From: Rickettsiales bacterium
GTDB lineage: Bacteria > Pseudomonadota > Alphaproteobacteria > Rickettsiales > SXRF01
Direction of reading: 5' to 3'
NCBI GenBank assembly: GCA_025464625.1
Contig: JAOAUZ010000001.1
Location: 37,183-101,182 of the forward strand
DNA: 64,000 nucleotides
A model generated the notes under the pieces. It searched no databases. It was given only the letters and a program-made list of their open reading frames with translations, and was not told the DNA's origin. Of the stretch, positions 47,854 to 57,364 are shown in pieces. The first letter of the stretch is position 1; each line of letters starts with the position of its first letter. The position numbers and the translations under genes are program-made.

Positions 47854-49104
47854 GTGATTATTATACAAAAATCTGCTGAGATTAAGCTGATGGAATTGCT
47901 GGGCGTTATACGCGATCCAGCAGGTTGGCAGGCTGTTCATTTTCACCTAAGCGATCTTCTTGAGCAATATAAGAGCGAATACCAATTTAAGATTGCCATA
48001 AACCTAATACATGACCTGCTCAAAGGGTATGAGGGCGGTATCTACCAGATGGTGGATAACAGCATTATTGTAGTTTGCAATGAACTCGATAAAAATATTC
48101 TGGGTAAACTAATTTTCCAATTACGTTATCTGTATATGGATGACCCGCTCAGTTACGCAGAGGATGGTGGGGAGAACAAGGATTTCTGCACGGTGTATGA
48201 CTTACGCGTACAATGGCAAGATTTTATGGATATGTGCGGAAGGCGCATGGCACTTCTGGTGCGTAAAAATTCTGCTCCTGAACGTAGTGATCGTGATGTT
48301 GTGCATGTTACTGAGAGTGCGAATATTAGCAGCAAGAGCAGTGCTTCTGCAAAGAATGATTTTAATGTGTTGCGGATGGTCAGTATTGAGCGTGATTTGG
48401 AACGTTCGGATATTCAGCGTGTAATGCGTCGCCAACCTGTGTGTGTGGTGCTACCTGATATGAGTATGAGGCGGGTGTTTGACGAAATGTATATCCATAT
48501 CGTTCATCTGCGCCAATTCCTAAAAATGGATGTGGATTTGTTCAGTAACCGCTGGCTGTTTAAATATCTCACACAATTGCTCGATATGCGGATGCTGGAG
48601 TTGCTGCGCCAGAATATAGTGCGTTATGTGGAATCGCCACTTAGCCTGAATTTGAATGTGGAAACAATAATTTCTGGACGCTTTACCGAATTTGATGCCG
48701 TTGTCAAACCATCTGCCAAAGTATCGATTGTTATTGAAATTCCTGTTATGGATGTGTTTGCTGATATACACGCTTTCCATTTAGCGCGGCGTGATGTGCA
48801 GAGGCTTGGTTATCGCGTGTGTCTGGATGGACTCAGCATGGAGAGCTTTTTAATGGTAGACCGCGAAAAACTTGGTGTAGATCTGGTAAAAATTCAGTGG
48901 AACGCGGATATTGAATCGGATTTAAATACCAAAGAAAATAAGGAAATAGTGAAAGCCGTTAGCGAGTTTGGTAGTAACCGTGTTATTCTGTGCCGTTGCG
49001 ATAATAAAGAAGCCGTGCAATATGGGCAGGCTCTCGGTATATCGCTATTCCAAGGACGTTATATTGACAGTGTTTTAACCCCGAATTCAAAGATAGAAAA
49101 TTAA
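47854..49104 (+). CDS. Degenerate EAL-domain protein, probable non-catalytic regulator
   Basis: 416 residues. The C-terminal part, about 270-410, has the EAL order: SIVIEIPVMDVFADIHAFHL, LGYRVCLDGLSMESFLMVDR, LGVDLVKIQWNADI, NRVILCRCDNKEAVQYGQAL, and GISLFQGRYID. The ExL and the metal-binding Glu/Asn/Asp residues needed to cut cyclic di-GMP are not visible, so it is most likely a binding or regulatory relic. The N-terminal about 200 residues are not recognised. GTG start with AGGGACTG upstream. It lies 46 bp before the prepilin-peptidase-like gene. Confidence 0.7.
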   Translation: MIIIQKSAEIKLMELLGVIRDPAGWQAVHFHLSDLLEQYKSEYQFKIAINLIHDLLKGYEGGIYQMVDNSIIVVCNELDKNILGKLIFQLRYLYMDDPLSYAEDGGENKDFCTVYDLRVQWQDFMDMCGRRMALLVRKNSAPERSDRDVVHVTESANISSKSSASAKNDFNVLRMVSIERDLERSDIQRVMRRQPVCVVLPDMSMRRVFDEMYIHIVHLRQFLKMDVDLFSNRWLFKYLTQLLDMRMLELLRQNIVRYVESPLSLNLNVETIISGRFTEFDAVVKPSAKVSIVIEIPVMDVFADIHAFHLARRDVQRLGYRVCLDGLSMESFLMVDREKLGVDLVKIQWNADIESDLNTKENKEIVKAVSEFGSNRVILCRCDNKEAVQYGQALGISLFQGRYIDSVLTPNSKIEN

Positions 49105-49150
49105 ACTCTACTTTCGCCCCAGCGGGTTTATAAAAAATATATGAGGTTTT

Positions 49151-49912
49151 ATGATAGATAATTTATTCCCAGCAATTCAAACAATGGAAAGCAGATTTGT
49201 TTGGGCGGGTGTTATTTGGGCGGTGGTGCTGGGGCTTGCTGCGGGAAATTATGCTTGCTCGCTTATCCACCGTTTGCCGCGTGGTCGCTTGCTTCTGGAC
49301 AAAGCACCATATTGCGGGAGTTGTGGCGCGCTGCTACAGGTGCGTGATTTGTTTCCTGTTATTTCCGCTGTGCTGCTGCGTCATCGCTGCCGTTATTGCG
49401 GAACATCATTTCCTATTTCGCACACTGTGACTGAAATATTGCTCGCCTCTATTTTTGTGCTGGCGTTTTTACAATATGGTTTTGTCGATAGATATGTTCT
49501 TTTTTGCTCTATCGGTGCTTTTTTGATTATTCTTGGCGCGATTGAGGTGAATGAAAAACTCATCATGGGCAAGGTTATGGTTTGCGCTGTTGTGCTTGGT
49601 ATGTTGCTGCGAACCTACATTGACCATCAATTATTCGGTTTTGTTCTCGGTGGGCTTTATGGCGCGATTTTGGGGGCTATTATCTGGCGTAAATCCATCA
49701 CCCGCGAAGGGCATATTTACCGCCTGCCAAAACAGGCAGAATTAATGGCGATGGCAGGAATATGCGTGGGAGCAGCTGGCTTTGTTAAATTTCTATTTTT
49801 ATTCATAATAGCTTATGCTGTCACACTGGCATTATCACTTGCTTTGCAAAAGCCGTTTCGCATTACTATTCCTTTTGGAATAGCAATTATGACGCAGCTT
49901 TTTTTGGGGTGA
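49151..49912 (+). CDS. Prepilin peptidase homologue with catalytic Asp replaced by Glu
   Basis: 253-residue polytopic membrane protein of the A24 family. The N-terminal DiS domain has the zinc Cys pairs (Cys55/Cys58 in PYCGSCG; Cys80/Cys83 in RCRYCGTSFP). The peptidase part has the right layout of spans, but where the two catalytic Asp should be, it reads LGAIEVNEKLIMGKV (Glu132) and KQAELMAMAG (Glu197) instead of a GD-type motif. So it may be inactive or altered. The window has TadE-like and type IV pilin-like genes that need a peptidase, so another A24 enzyme is expected elsewhere. Confidence 0.78.
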   Translation: MIDNLFPAIQTMESRFVWAGVIWAVVLGLAAGNYACSLIHRLPRGRLLLDKAPYCGSCGALLQVRDLFPVISAVLLRHRCRYCGTSFPISHTVTEILLASIFVLAFLQYGFVDRYVLFCSIGAFLIILGAIEVNEKLIMGKVMVCAVVLGMLLRTYIDHQLFGFVLGGLYGAILGAIIWRKSITREGHIYRLPKQAELMAMAGICVGAAGFVKFLFLFIIAYAVTLALSLALQKPFRITIPFGIAIMTQLFLG

Positions 49913-49918
49913 AAAAGG

Positions 49919-50055
49919 CAAAGATTCCTCATTGCATTCGGAATGACAAGTAACTGTCATCTCGAGCATGGCGAGAGATCTTTCCATATATAGCAAAGAT
50001 TCCTCGCCTTCCTCCTTTGCCAATGCTTCGGAGGACAGGTCGCTCGGAATGACAA
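49919..50055. repeat. Family A repeat, long compound copy
   Basis: A right half (AAGATTCCTCATTGCATTCG, GAATGACAAG at 49919-49950) is followed by a full element TGTCATCTCGAGCATGGCGA to GCTCGGAATGACAA (49955-50055) with the extra interior segment also seen at 26523-26625. It abuts the gshB stop. Confidence 0.78.
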
Positions 50056-50056
50056 A

Positions 50057-51013
50057 TTATGCAGATTTATTAATTTTGCGAAGCCGCGGATGCGACTCGA
50101 TCGTATCCCACATTTCCACTTCTGGAAATTGATTATATAGCTCGCGCATGGTGATGAATCCACCTGGGGTTACATTATTGATTTCGGTTAAATATCCGTC
50201 GATAATGTCGATTCCTGCAATATATATACCGTTCTCGTTTAGAGTTTTGGCAACTGCTTGGGCTATTTCTGTTTCTTTTGCCGTGAGTTCGGCTGGCAAT
50301 TCTGTGCCACCCTTAGAAAAATTAGAACGGATATTATTAGCTGCTGGTACGCTCTTATATACACCTGCGATTTTTCCAAACAATAACAGGGCGCGCTTAT
50401 CCGCCTCATATACTTGAGGAAGAAATTTTTGCGCTATAAGCGGAGCGTTATTGAGTGATGACAGAGTTTCCATAACCACATGCAGGTTATTACTAGTTTT
50501 GTTGATGTGAAAAATTCCACAACCTCCATAGAAAAATAGAGGTTTTACCACGATTTCACCGTGTTCTTTCCAGAATGCTTCAAACTCTTCCACATTATTG
50601 CCGACTAATGTTGGCGGGCAATAATTTCTGTGACCGAAGAAATTTAGTTTCTCTGGATGGTTGCGAAGGACAGTAGGGTCGTTAATAATAAAAACTTGGT
50701 CAGCGATTCGTTCCAGCAAATAAGTGGTGCTGATAAATCTTAAGTTGAAAGTTGGATCCTGACGGATAAAAATTATATCCATATCCGTGAGTGGTATGAA
50801 CCTACTATTGCTTATCTGCATGAATTCTTTGGCAGATAAATCAACCTTTAAATCACTAACTGTCGCGAAGAGATCATTGCCACGCAATAAAAGATCAGAA
50901 GGCGCAAAATGATATAATTCATGCCCACGTTTTTGCGCTTCTTCCATTATCGAAAGAGTGCAGTTGTTTATCGTTACCTCACTAGGTGGGTCTATTTGGA
51001 AAGCAACTTTCAT
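50057..51013 (-). CDS. gshB: Glutathione synthetase
   Basis: 318-residue ATP-grasp enzyme joining gamma-glutamylcysteine and glycine. Motifs: AFQIDPPSEVTINNCTLSIM at the N-terminus, DIIFIRQDPTFNLRFISTTY, GEIVVKPLFFYGGCGIFHIN (ATP-binding Lys), APLIAQKFLPQVYEADKRAL, and IDIIDGYLTEINNVTPGGFI with the metal Asp/Glu/Asn. The family-specific PxD and STTYLLE features are present. It is monocistronic on this strand, next to the bamE-like gene. Confidence 0.94.
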   Translation of the reverse strand: MKVAFQIDPPSEVTINNCTLSIMEEAQKRGHELYHFAPSDLLLRGNDLFATVSDLKVDLSAKEFMQISNSRFIPLTDMDIIFIRQDPTFNLRFISTTYLLERIADQVFIINDPTVLRNHPEKLNFFGHRNYCPPTLVGNNVEEFEAFWKEHGEIVVKPLFFYGGCGIFHINKTSNNLHVVMETLSSLNNAPLIAQKFLPQVYEADKRALLLFGKIAGVYKSVPAANNIRSNFSKGGTELPAELTAKETEIAQAVAKTLNENGIYIAGIDIIDGYLTEINNVTPGGFITMRELYNQFPEVEMWDTIESHPRLRKINKSA

Positions 51014-51115
51014 GAAAAAAACAAAATATTAGGCGTTATTACAATTAACATATTAACGTTAATTGCTTAAGCCTACGTTAAAAAATTGGTTAAAAATTGA
51101 TTATAATCAATTTAT

Positions 51116-51610
51116 TTAGAAGCCACCTTTTCCAGCTGGGCGACGACCCGGAACAGCGGTTTCATTATTACCACTAGGCTTGTTGAAACGACCGAGATTC
51201 CCTAGTGTTTGGTCGATAAAATTCATTGAATGACCCTCGGTTGGGGTGGTGCGTTTAACCAATTCTACATCTTTGGCATTGCTTTTATCGTATATATTTA
51301 CCGAGCTTACCACGCCTGATGCGTCAAAAGTTATATCCACAGATTCTTGCTCGACCACCTCTGGCTTCATGAAACCGACGGATTCCTTGCGGCTGGAAAT
51401 ATAATACCATGTTTCAGCCCCAAAACTAGACTGAGCCGAGGGTGAGCCGAACTTTTCCAGCATATCCTGTTTGGTGGTTTGCCCAACTGTTACAGCATCT
51501 TTCCAGCTCGCTTGCTTAACATAGCCTCTGTTTTCAACCTTTGGGGAGCAGGCGGTGGCCAACAGCGCCAAAACAACAAAACTTAGTCTAATAGATTGAA
51601 TTTGTTTCAT
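51116..51610 (-). CDS. bamE: BamE/SmpA-family outer-membrane lipoprotein
   Basis: 164 residues with a lipoprotein signal: RLSFVVLALLATACSPK, lipidated at Cys21. The SmpA/OmlA core is VTVGQTTKQDMLEKFGSPSA, then SSFGAETWYYISSRKESVGF and VDITFDASGVVSSVNIYDKS. It is the small Bam-complex partner in beta-barrel assembly. The C-terminal part is longer than enteric BamE and Gly/Pro-rich (ETAVPGRRPAGKGGF). Confidence 0.85.
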   Translation of the reverse strand: MKQIQSIRLSFVVLALLATACSPKVENRGYVKQASWKDAVTVGQTTKQDMLEKFGSPSAQSSFGAETWYYISSRKESVGFMKPEVVEQESVDITFDASGVVSSVNIYDKSNAKDVELVKRTTPTEGHSMNFIDQTLGNLGRFNKPSGNNETAVPGRRPAGKGGF

Positions 51611-51770
51611 AATATATATTTTATGGTGGGTTATTTGCAGTCACTTTAGATTATTGTTCGGCTGAAGGCAAATAAAAGAAATATATCTATATGCTATATT
51701 TCCAAGATTTGCTATTATTCCCTTTGATTTTTCAGTGGTAACGGATAAAACCTTAACATAGGTTTATAAT

Positions 51771-51838
51771 GCAAAGATACCTCGTTGCACTCGGTATGAC
51801 AAAGCCTGTCATCTCGAGCTTGTCGAGAGATCTTTTTT
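51771..51838. repeat. Family A halves in reversed order
   Basis: The right half GCAAAGATACCTCGTTGCAC, TCGGTATGACAAA comes first, then the left half CTGTCATCTCGAGCTTGTCG, AGAGATC. The normal order is swapped, so this looks like a junction of two adjacent copies. Confidence 0.6.
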
Positions 51839-51885
51839 TATAACATAAAGAAACTAGGAATTATTCATATTTAGGGGATTTATTT

Positions 51886-52449
51886 ATGGGAATTATGCCA
51901 GATAGTTGGATTAGAGAACAAGCAAAAAAGGGAATGATTGAACCGTTTGTAGAAAATCTTACCCGTGAAGGCGTAATTTCTTATGGTGTTTCATCGTATG
52001 GTTATGATGCGCGTGTCTCTGATGAATTTAAAATTTTTACCAATATCGATTCAGCGATTGTTGACCCAAAAGAATTCTCACCAAAAGGTTTTGTCGATAG
52101 AAAAGCACCAGTTTGCATTATTCCACCGAATAGTTTTGCCCTTGCGCGCACTGTGGAATATTTCCGCATACCGCGTGATGTTTTGGTGGTGTGTGTTGGC
52201 AAATCAACTTATGCACGTTGCGGCATTATCGTGAATGTAACACCGCTGGAGCCAGAGTGGGAAGGGCATGTGACGCTGGAGTTTTCTAACACCACGCCAC
52301 TGCCTGCAAAGATTTATGCTAATGAAGGTGCATGCCAATTTTTATTTTTAAAGGGCGAATCGGTCTGCGAAGTTTCTTACGGTGATCGCAAAGGAAAATA
52401 TCAGGGACAAAAAGGTGTTACTCTCCCACGCATCGAAAAGGTAGCTTAA
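51886..52449 (+). CDS. dcd: dCTP deaminase
   Basis: 187-residue trimeric enzyme that deaminates dCTP to dUTP, feeding dTTP synthesis. Motifs: [38 protein letters not shown], the active-site [40 protein letters not shown] and [16 protein letters not shown]. The catalytic Glu in the HVTLEFSN segment is present. It is preceded by TAGGGGAT and a family A junction. Length is normal. Confidence 0.96.
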   Translation: MGIMPDSWIREQAKKGMIEPFVENLTREGVISYGVSSYGYDARVSDEFKIFTNIDSAIVDPKEFSPKGFVDRKAPVCIIPPNSFALARTVEYFRIPRDVLVVCVGKSTYARCGIIVNVTPLEPEWEGHVTLEFSNTTPLPAKIYANEGACQFLFLKGESVCEVSYGDRKGKYQGQKGVTLPRIEKVA

Positions 52450-52450
52450 T

Positions 52451-52594
52451 GGCACTTCTGAAAACTCTACTTTGGCTTCAAATCTGTTTGCGATGGAGCC
52501 TCCTCAAAGCAAGTCAGTTATTAAGTATAACCTCATGCTTTTCGGTATCCATCGCTGCGCGCTTTTTTGCCAAAGCGAGTTTATTAGAAGTGCC
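52451..52594. repeat. Family B MITE-like element, copy 2
   Basis: GGCACTTCTGAAAACTCTAC, TTTGGC at the left and GCCAAAGCGAGTTTATTAGA, AGTGCC at the right form imperfect 26-bp inverted ends. The interior matches 18448-18570. Confidence 0.82.
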
Positions 52595-52620
52595 AATTTA
52601 AAAAATGGATAAAATAAAAA

Positions 52621-53931
52621 ATGGATAAAATAAGAATCATTGGTGGTGTACCGCTGCGGGGGACAATTCCTATCTCTGGGGCAAAGAATGCTGCTCTGCC
52701 ACTGATGGCAGCGAGCCTGCTCACCTCTGAAACCTTGGCACTTTCCAATGTTCCTTATCTCGCTGATATTGTGACCATGGCGAATCTGCTGGCACAGCAC
52801 GGTGTTGATATTTCCTTTTCTACCTCTGCAAAAAATGTTGGCAAGACGATGTCGATGTCGGCAAGCAATATAAGCAATCTTACTGCGCCTTATGAGTTGG
52901 TGCGTACCATGCGGGCATCAGTTTGGGTGCTAGGGCCTTTGCTCGCGCGCTTTGGTGCAGCGAAGGTTTCACTACCAGGGGGATGCGCAATCGGCACGCG
53001 CCCAATTGATTTGCACCTGAAAGCATTGGAGCAAATGGGTGCGCATATTGAACTTGCGGAAGGTTATATTCACGCCCATACGCACGGCAAACTTACTGGT
53101 GCGGAAATTAATTTTGAAAAAGTTTCGGTCGGTGCAACTGTCAATGTTCTGATGGCTGCAAGCCTTGCTGACGGTGTTACGACCATACGCAATGCAGCGC
53201 GCGAACCAGAAGTTTGTGATTTGGCTTATTGCTTGCAGAAAATGGGTGCAAAAATTGAAGGCATCGGCACGGATACAATTCGTGTGACGGGTGTTGATAA
53301 ACTTTCTGGCTGCGATTATTCAATAATTCCTGACCGCATTGAGGCTGGCTCTTTTGCTGCTGCTACTGCGATTACTGGTGGCGATGTTGAGCTGGTTGGT
53401 GCGCGCATGGAACATATGCAGTCGGTGGTTGAAAAATTTATTGATGCTGGTGTTGAGATGCGCGAAACGGAGCTAGGAATTCGCGTTACTGCCCATAAAA
53501 AAATCCAGTGTATCGATATTATAACCCAGCCTTATCCCGGATTTCCAACCGACATGCAGGCGCAGATGATGGCGATGTTGTGTGTGGCGGATGGTGCATC
53601 AATGATTACCGAAACTATTTTTGAAAATCGTTATATGCACGTTCCAGAACTGACGAGGATGGGCGCAAAAATTGTGGTGCATGGCTCAAGCGCAATGATT
53701 CGCGGTGTGCCAGAACTTACTGGCGCAGAAGTTATGGCAACTGACCTGCGTGCATCACTTTCATTGGTGATTGCAGCACTTGCTGCGCAGGGTGAAACTA
53801 TTATCCACCGCGTTTATCACCTAGATCGTGGGTATGAACGGTTAGAAGAAAAGCTTTCGGCTTGCGGTGCAAGAATCGAGCGCATTGGTGAGCGTGTAAA
53901 AGTTCCGTTATCAGTGCTTGAGGCAGCTTGA
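52621..53931 (+). CDS. murA: UDP-N-acetylglucosamine 1-carboxyvinyltransferase
   Basis: 436-residue first enzyme of peptidoglycan precursor synthesis. Motifs: [20 protein letters not shown], NAxLP start, [40 protein letters not shown] with the PEP-binding Cys122 (fosfomycin target), [16 protein letters not shown], and [18 protein letters not shown] second near-copy of the start (ATGGATAAAATA) lies just upstream but is out of frame. Confidence 0.97.
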   Translation: MDKIRIIGGVPLRGTIPISGAKNAALPLMAASLLTSETLALSNVPYLADIVTMANLLAQHGVDISFSTSAKNVGKTMSMSASNISNLTAPYELVRTMRASVWVLGPLLARFGAAKVSLPGGCAIGTRPIDLHLKALEQMGAHIELAEGYIHAHTHGKLTGAEINFEKVSVGATVNVLMAASLADGVTTIRNAAREPEVCDLAYCLQKMGAKIEGIGTDTIRVTGVDKLSGCDYSIIPDRIEAGSFAAATAITGGDVELVGARMEHMQSVVEKFIDAGVEMRETELGIRVTAHKKIQCIDIITQPYPGFPTDMQAQMMAMLCVADGASMITETIFENRYMHVPELTRMGAKIVVHGSSAMIRGVPELTGAEVMATDLRASLSLVIAALAAQGETIIHRVYHLDRGYERLEEKLSACGARIERIGERVKVPLSVLEAA

Positions 53932-53938
53932 TATTTTT

Positions 53939-54874
53939 ATGACAGAGGCAACAAAATATCCCGAAAATTTTGATAAATATCCGCAGAATGTTAAGGATAT
54001 TATCGAGAAAGATATTTTGAAGCGTGGTGAAGATAGTGTTGAAGATCGTGCTGTGCGCAAAGCATATTTACTTGCCATGAAACTGCATGATGGGCAGGAG
54101 CGTGGTGGGCTGGCGAAACCAGATTATATAACCCATCCGTTGCAGGTTTATGATCTGGTTCATAAATGTATTGGTAATGACAAAACGCTGCCTGACCGCG
54201 GTGTTTTGCTGGCAGCTGCACTTCTGCATGATGGTGTGGAAGATTATAAAAAATATGAAATAAAAAAATATTTAAAACTGATAGAGGCAGGAAAAGATCC
54301 TAAAACTGTAAAACCAGCAGAGGCAGGGATAGACCCGTTGGTCGCCCGTCGAGAGGCTATTGATAAAATAAGAGAGGCATATCCGAATAAGGAATTTGCT
54401 GATAAATTACTTAATCTGATTAATGAAGTTACAAACCCTGTTGATTTTGGGACTGTGGATGGAAAACGTATAACTAAAAATAAGTGGCAGACTGACAGGA
54501 TGAAAGAGGCATCTGTTCAAGCTAAATTGATAAAAATATGTGATAAAAATATGAACGCAGTGTCTAATATCGAAGAAGTGCCACATTGGAATTATGATAG
54601 AATAAGAGATAATATAAGTAAATCTGTGGTTGTGGTGTATGCAGCAAGTGACAATGTTAAAAAAGATGATAAATATTACCCCGCAGTTGAACACGCTACC
54701 AAGATATTTAATTTGGTTGCCAGAGGTTCACAAGATATATTAAGAGAGATGAGAAAAGGTGGGATTGAGATTCCGCCGAAAAATCAGTTTGCATCATTCA
54801 CCTTAAAAATAATCAGGGAAATGATTAATACTGGAAATACTACTAGCAAATCACTTGACCAATTAGGTAGATAA
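53939..54874 (+). CDS. HD-domain hydrolase resembling the SpoT/MESH1 (p)ppGpp hydrolase domain
   Basis: About 311 residues from the ATG at 53939 (a TTG at 53918 overlaps murA and is rejected). The HD pattern is AYLLAMKLHDGQERGGLAKP, DYITHPLQVYDLVHKC, and LLAAALLHDGVEDYKKYE, like the hydrolase half of RelA/SpoT: HxxQ.R, YxxHP, and LHDxVED. The synthetase half is absent. An alarmone hydrolase is a plausible role, unproven. Sits between murA and hisG, in a place where alphaproteobacteria often carry a DUF2948 gene. Confidence 0.72.
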   Translation: MTEATKYPENFDKYPQNVKDIIEKDILKRGEDSVEDRAVRKAYLLAMKLHDGQERGGLAKPDYITHPLQVYDLVHKCIGNDKTLPDRGVLLAAALLHDGVEDYKKYEIKKYLKLIEAGKDPKTVKPAEAGIDPLVARREAIDKIREAYPNKEFADKLLNLINEVTNPVDFGTVDGKRITKNKWQTDRMKEASVQAKLIKICDKNMNAVSNIEEVPHWNYDRIRDNISKSVVVVYAASDNVKKDDKYYPAVEHATKIFNLVARGSQDILREMRKGGIEIPPKNQFASFTLKIIREMINTGNTTSKSLDQLGR

Positions 54875-54879
54875 CCGTC

Positions 54880-55533
54880 ATGCAGCCAATTATTATCGCC
54901 ATCGCCAAGGGGCGGATTCAAGAAGAAGTTGTTCCTATTCTCCAGAAAATCGGCATTTTTCCTGAGCAGGCTTTTTTTGATGATGGTGAACGGCAATTAC
55001 AATTTTCTTGTAAAGGTTCGAATATTTCAATCATCCGCGTGCGTAGTTTCGATGTGCCGACTTTTGTGGCGTTTGGCGCGGCGCAGATTGGCGTTGCGGG
55101 AAGCGATGTTCTCACGGAATTTGATTATTCAGATCTTTACACGCCGATTGATTTGAATATTGGTCATTGCCGCCTGTCGGTTGCCGAGCTTGAGTTTGCA
55201 AAGAATAAAGAGGATTTATTGCGCATGAGCCATATTCGTGTGGCAACGAAATATCCTAATATCACCAGCCGTTATTTTGCGGGAAAAGGGATTCAGGCGG
55301 AGTGCATCAAACTGAGCGGTGCTATGGAGCTTGCGCCAAAACTTGGGCTTGCGCCCTATATTGTAGATCTGGTGAGTTCAGGGAAAACACTTGCAGCCAA
55401 TGGTTTGAAAGAGGTTGAGGAAATAATGAAAGTGTCTTCGCGCCTGATTGTAAACCGTGCAGCATTCAAAACCCGCAATACGGAAATCAGTGATATTATA
55501 AACCGCTTCCGCGAGGCTGTGGTTAATGATTAG
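54880..55533 (+). CDS. hisG: ATP phosphoribosyltransferase, short form
   Basis: 217-residue catalytic subunit of the first histidine-synthesis enzyme. Motifs: PIIIAIAKGRIQEEVVPILQ, IIRVRSFDVPTFVAFGAAQI, GVAGSDVLTEFDYSDLYTPI, RVATKYPNITSRYFAGKGIQ, GAMELAPKLGLAPYIVDLVS. The length marks the short HisG type, which needs HisZ as regulatory partner; none is in the window. Overlaps hisD by 8 bp. Confidence 0.95.
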   Translation: MQPIIIAIAKGRIQEEVVPILQKIGIFPEQAFFDDGERQLQFSCKGSNISIIRVRSFDVPTFVAFGAAQIGVAGSDVLTEFDYSDLYTPIDLNIGHCRLSVAELEFAKNKEDLLRMSHIRVATKYPNITSRYFAGKGIQAECIKLSGAMELAPKLGLAPYIVDLVSSGKTLAANGLKEVEEIMKVSSRLIVNRAAFKTRNTEISDIINRFREAVVND

Positions 55534-56809
55534 GCTTGTAACATCACAAGCGGATTTTAGCGAGCAATTCACTAGTTTCCTTGATATGCGCGAAAAGGGG
55601 GAAGCTGGAGTTGCTGGCGTGGTTGCGGATATTATCGCGCAGGTACGAAAAAGTGGCGATAAAGCTCTTTTGGATTACACAAAACAATTTGATAAATTTA
55701 CGGCAACGCAGGAAAATATAAAAGTTACGGAGCGAGAAATTGCCGAAGCACTCGCGCTATGTTCGCCAGAATTAATGAAATCTCTGAAAGTTGCTGCGGC
55801 GCGGATTCGTGATTACAGTGAAAGGCAAATGCCAGCGGATTTAGATTATGTTGATGACACTGGCACGCGACTCGGCCATCGCTGGACAGCGATTGATTCG
55901 GCAGGGCTTTATGTTCCCGGTGGACTCGCATCATATCCCAGCTCGGTTTTGATGAATGCTGTGCCTGCGAAGGTGGCGGGGGTGAAAAGACTGGTTGCAG
56001 TTGTTCCTGCACCTGAAGGAAAATTAAACCCAGCTATATTAGCAGCAGCGCATATTGCAGGGGTTGACGAGATTTATAAAATTGGCGGAGCGCAGGCAAT
56101 CGCCGCGCTGGCGTATGGCACTAAAACGATCAAGGCGGTTGATAAAATCGTTGGGCCGGGGAATGCCTATGTGGCTGAAGCGAAACGCCAAGTTTTCGGT
56201 AAAGTTGGTATCGATATGATTGCTGGTCCTTCCGAGATTTTAGTTATTGCTGACGGCAAAAATAATCCAGCATGGATCGCCGCAGATTTGTTGTCGCAAG
56301 CCGAACATGACGCAAGCGCACAATCAATTTTAATTACGGATGATACGCAATTTGCCGATAAAGTTGTTGCAGAAGTGGAACGAATTTTGGTTGATTTACC
56401 ACGCCGTGAAATTGCCTCTAAATCATGGCAGAATTATGGTGCAGTTATTATAGTAAAAGACTGGCAGGATGCCTGCGAAATCAGCAACAAAATTGCACCT
56501 GAACATTTGGAACTTGCTGTAGATAACCCAGAATCTTTATTGCCTCTACTTCGTCACGCAGGAGCGATTTTCCTTGGTCGTTATACGCCTGAAGCAATTG
56601 GTGATTATATCGCTGGTCCTTCACACGTCCTACCTACATCACGCACATCGCGCTTTTCTTCGGGGCTTTCAGTGTTTGATTTCCTAAAGCGCAGCTCGAT
56701 TATTGGTTGTAGCAAGGAATCTTTGGCAAAAATTGGTCATTACGCGGTGACATTGGCAGATAGCGAGGGTCTTACCGCCCATAGACTTTCAGTTGCGATT
56801 CGCTCATGA
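55526..56809 (+). CDS. hisD: Histidinol dehydrogenase
   Basis: 427-residue zinc enzyme for the last two steps of histidine synthesis. Motifs: SAGLYVPGGLASYPSSVLMN, AGVDEIYKIGGAQAIAALAY, KIVGPGNAYVAEAKRQVFGK, VGIDMIAGPSEILVIADGKN, QAEHDASAQSILITDD, and IAPEHLELAVDNPES. It is translation-coupled to hisG upstream and, through ATGA, to the UPF0262 gene. Confidence 0.97.
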   Translation: MIRLVTSQADFSEQFTSFLDMREKGEAGVAGVVADIIAQVRKSGDKALLDYTKQFDKFTATQENIKVTEREIAEALALCSPELMKSLKVAAARIRDYSERQMPADLDYVDDTGTRLGHRWTAIDSAGLYVPGGLASYPSSVLMNAVPAKVAGVKRLVAVVPAPEGKLNPAILAAAHIAGVDEIYKIGGAQAIAALAYGTKTIKAVDKIVGPGNAYVAEAKRQVFGKVGIDMIAGPSEILVIADGKNNPAWIAADLLSQAEHDASAQSILITDDTQFADKVVAEVERILVDLPRREIASKSWQNYGAVIIVKDWQDACEISNKIAPEHLELAVDNPESLLPLLRHAGAIFLGRYTPEAIGDYIAGPSHVLPTSRTSRFSSGLSVFDFLKRSSIIGCSKESLAKIGHYAVTLADSEGLTAHRLSVAIRS

Positions 56810-57273
56810 AGCCTGAGAGAATAGTAAATATCACACTTGATGAAAGCAGCATGAAAAAACGCTCGAAGGAAGCGGAACATGAGCGTGACGTGGCTATCGC
56901 CGATTTGCTGGATGAGAATTGTTTTGAACCGCGCTGCATGAAAAGTGGCCCTTATAATGTCGAGCTGGGCATTGAAGACGGCAAACTTATTATGGGCGTT
57001 CATTCGCCACAAGAAGAAAAATATTCGAAAGTTATTCTCTCTGTTGCCCCGCTGCGTGGGATTATCCGCGACTATTTCATGATTTTTGAAAGCTATCAAG
57101 CCGCTATCAATTCAGCAAATACTAGTAAAATAGAGGCGATTGATATGGGTAGGCGCGGGGTGCATAATGAAGGTTCGGAAATGCTGCAAGACATTCTGAA
57201 AGACCGAATTATCGTTGATTTTCCTACTGCTAGGCGGCTTTTTACGCTTATTTGCGTCTTGCATATTAAATGA
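56806..57273 (+). CDS. UPF0262 family protein
   Basis: 155-residue conserved protein of unknown role found mainly in alphaproteobacteria, often just after hisD. Motifs: RIVNITLDESSMKKRSKEAE, HERDVAIADLLDENCFEP, and the later RGIIRDYFMIFESYQAAI, DMGRRGVHNEGSEMLQDI. Start ATG overlaps the hisD stop by four bases. Confidence 0.9.
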   Translation: MKPERIVNITLDESSMKKRSKEAEHERDVAIADLLDENCFEPRCMKSGPYNVELGIEDGKLIMGVHSPQEEKYSKVILSVAPLRGIIRDYFMIFESYQAAINSANTSKIEAIDMGRRGVHNEGSEMLQDILKDRIIVDFPTARRLFTLICVLHIK

Positions 57274-57364
57274 TTGTAATTTACAACTCAACTGTGTGGT
57301 TCTGGAGCAGAGATTACCATCCTTAAAAAACAAAAGATTGATCTAATAATTACATATCTACCCT

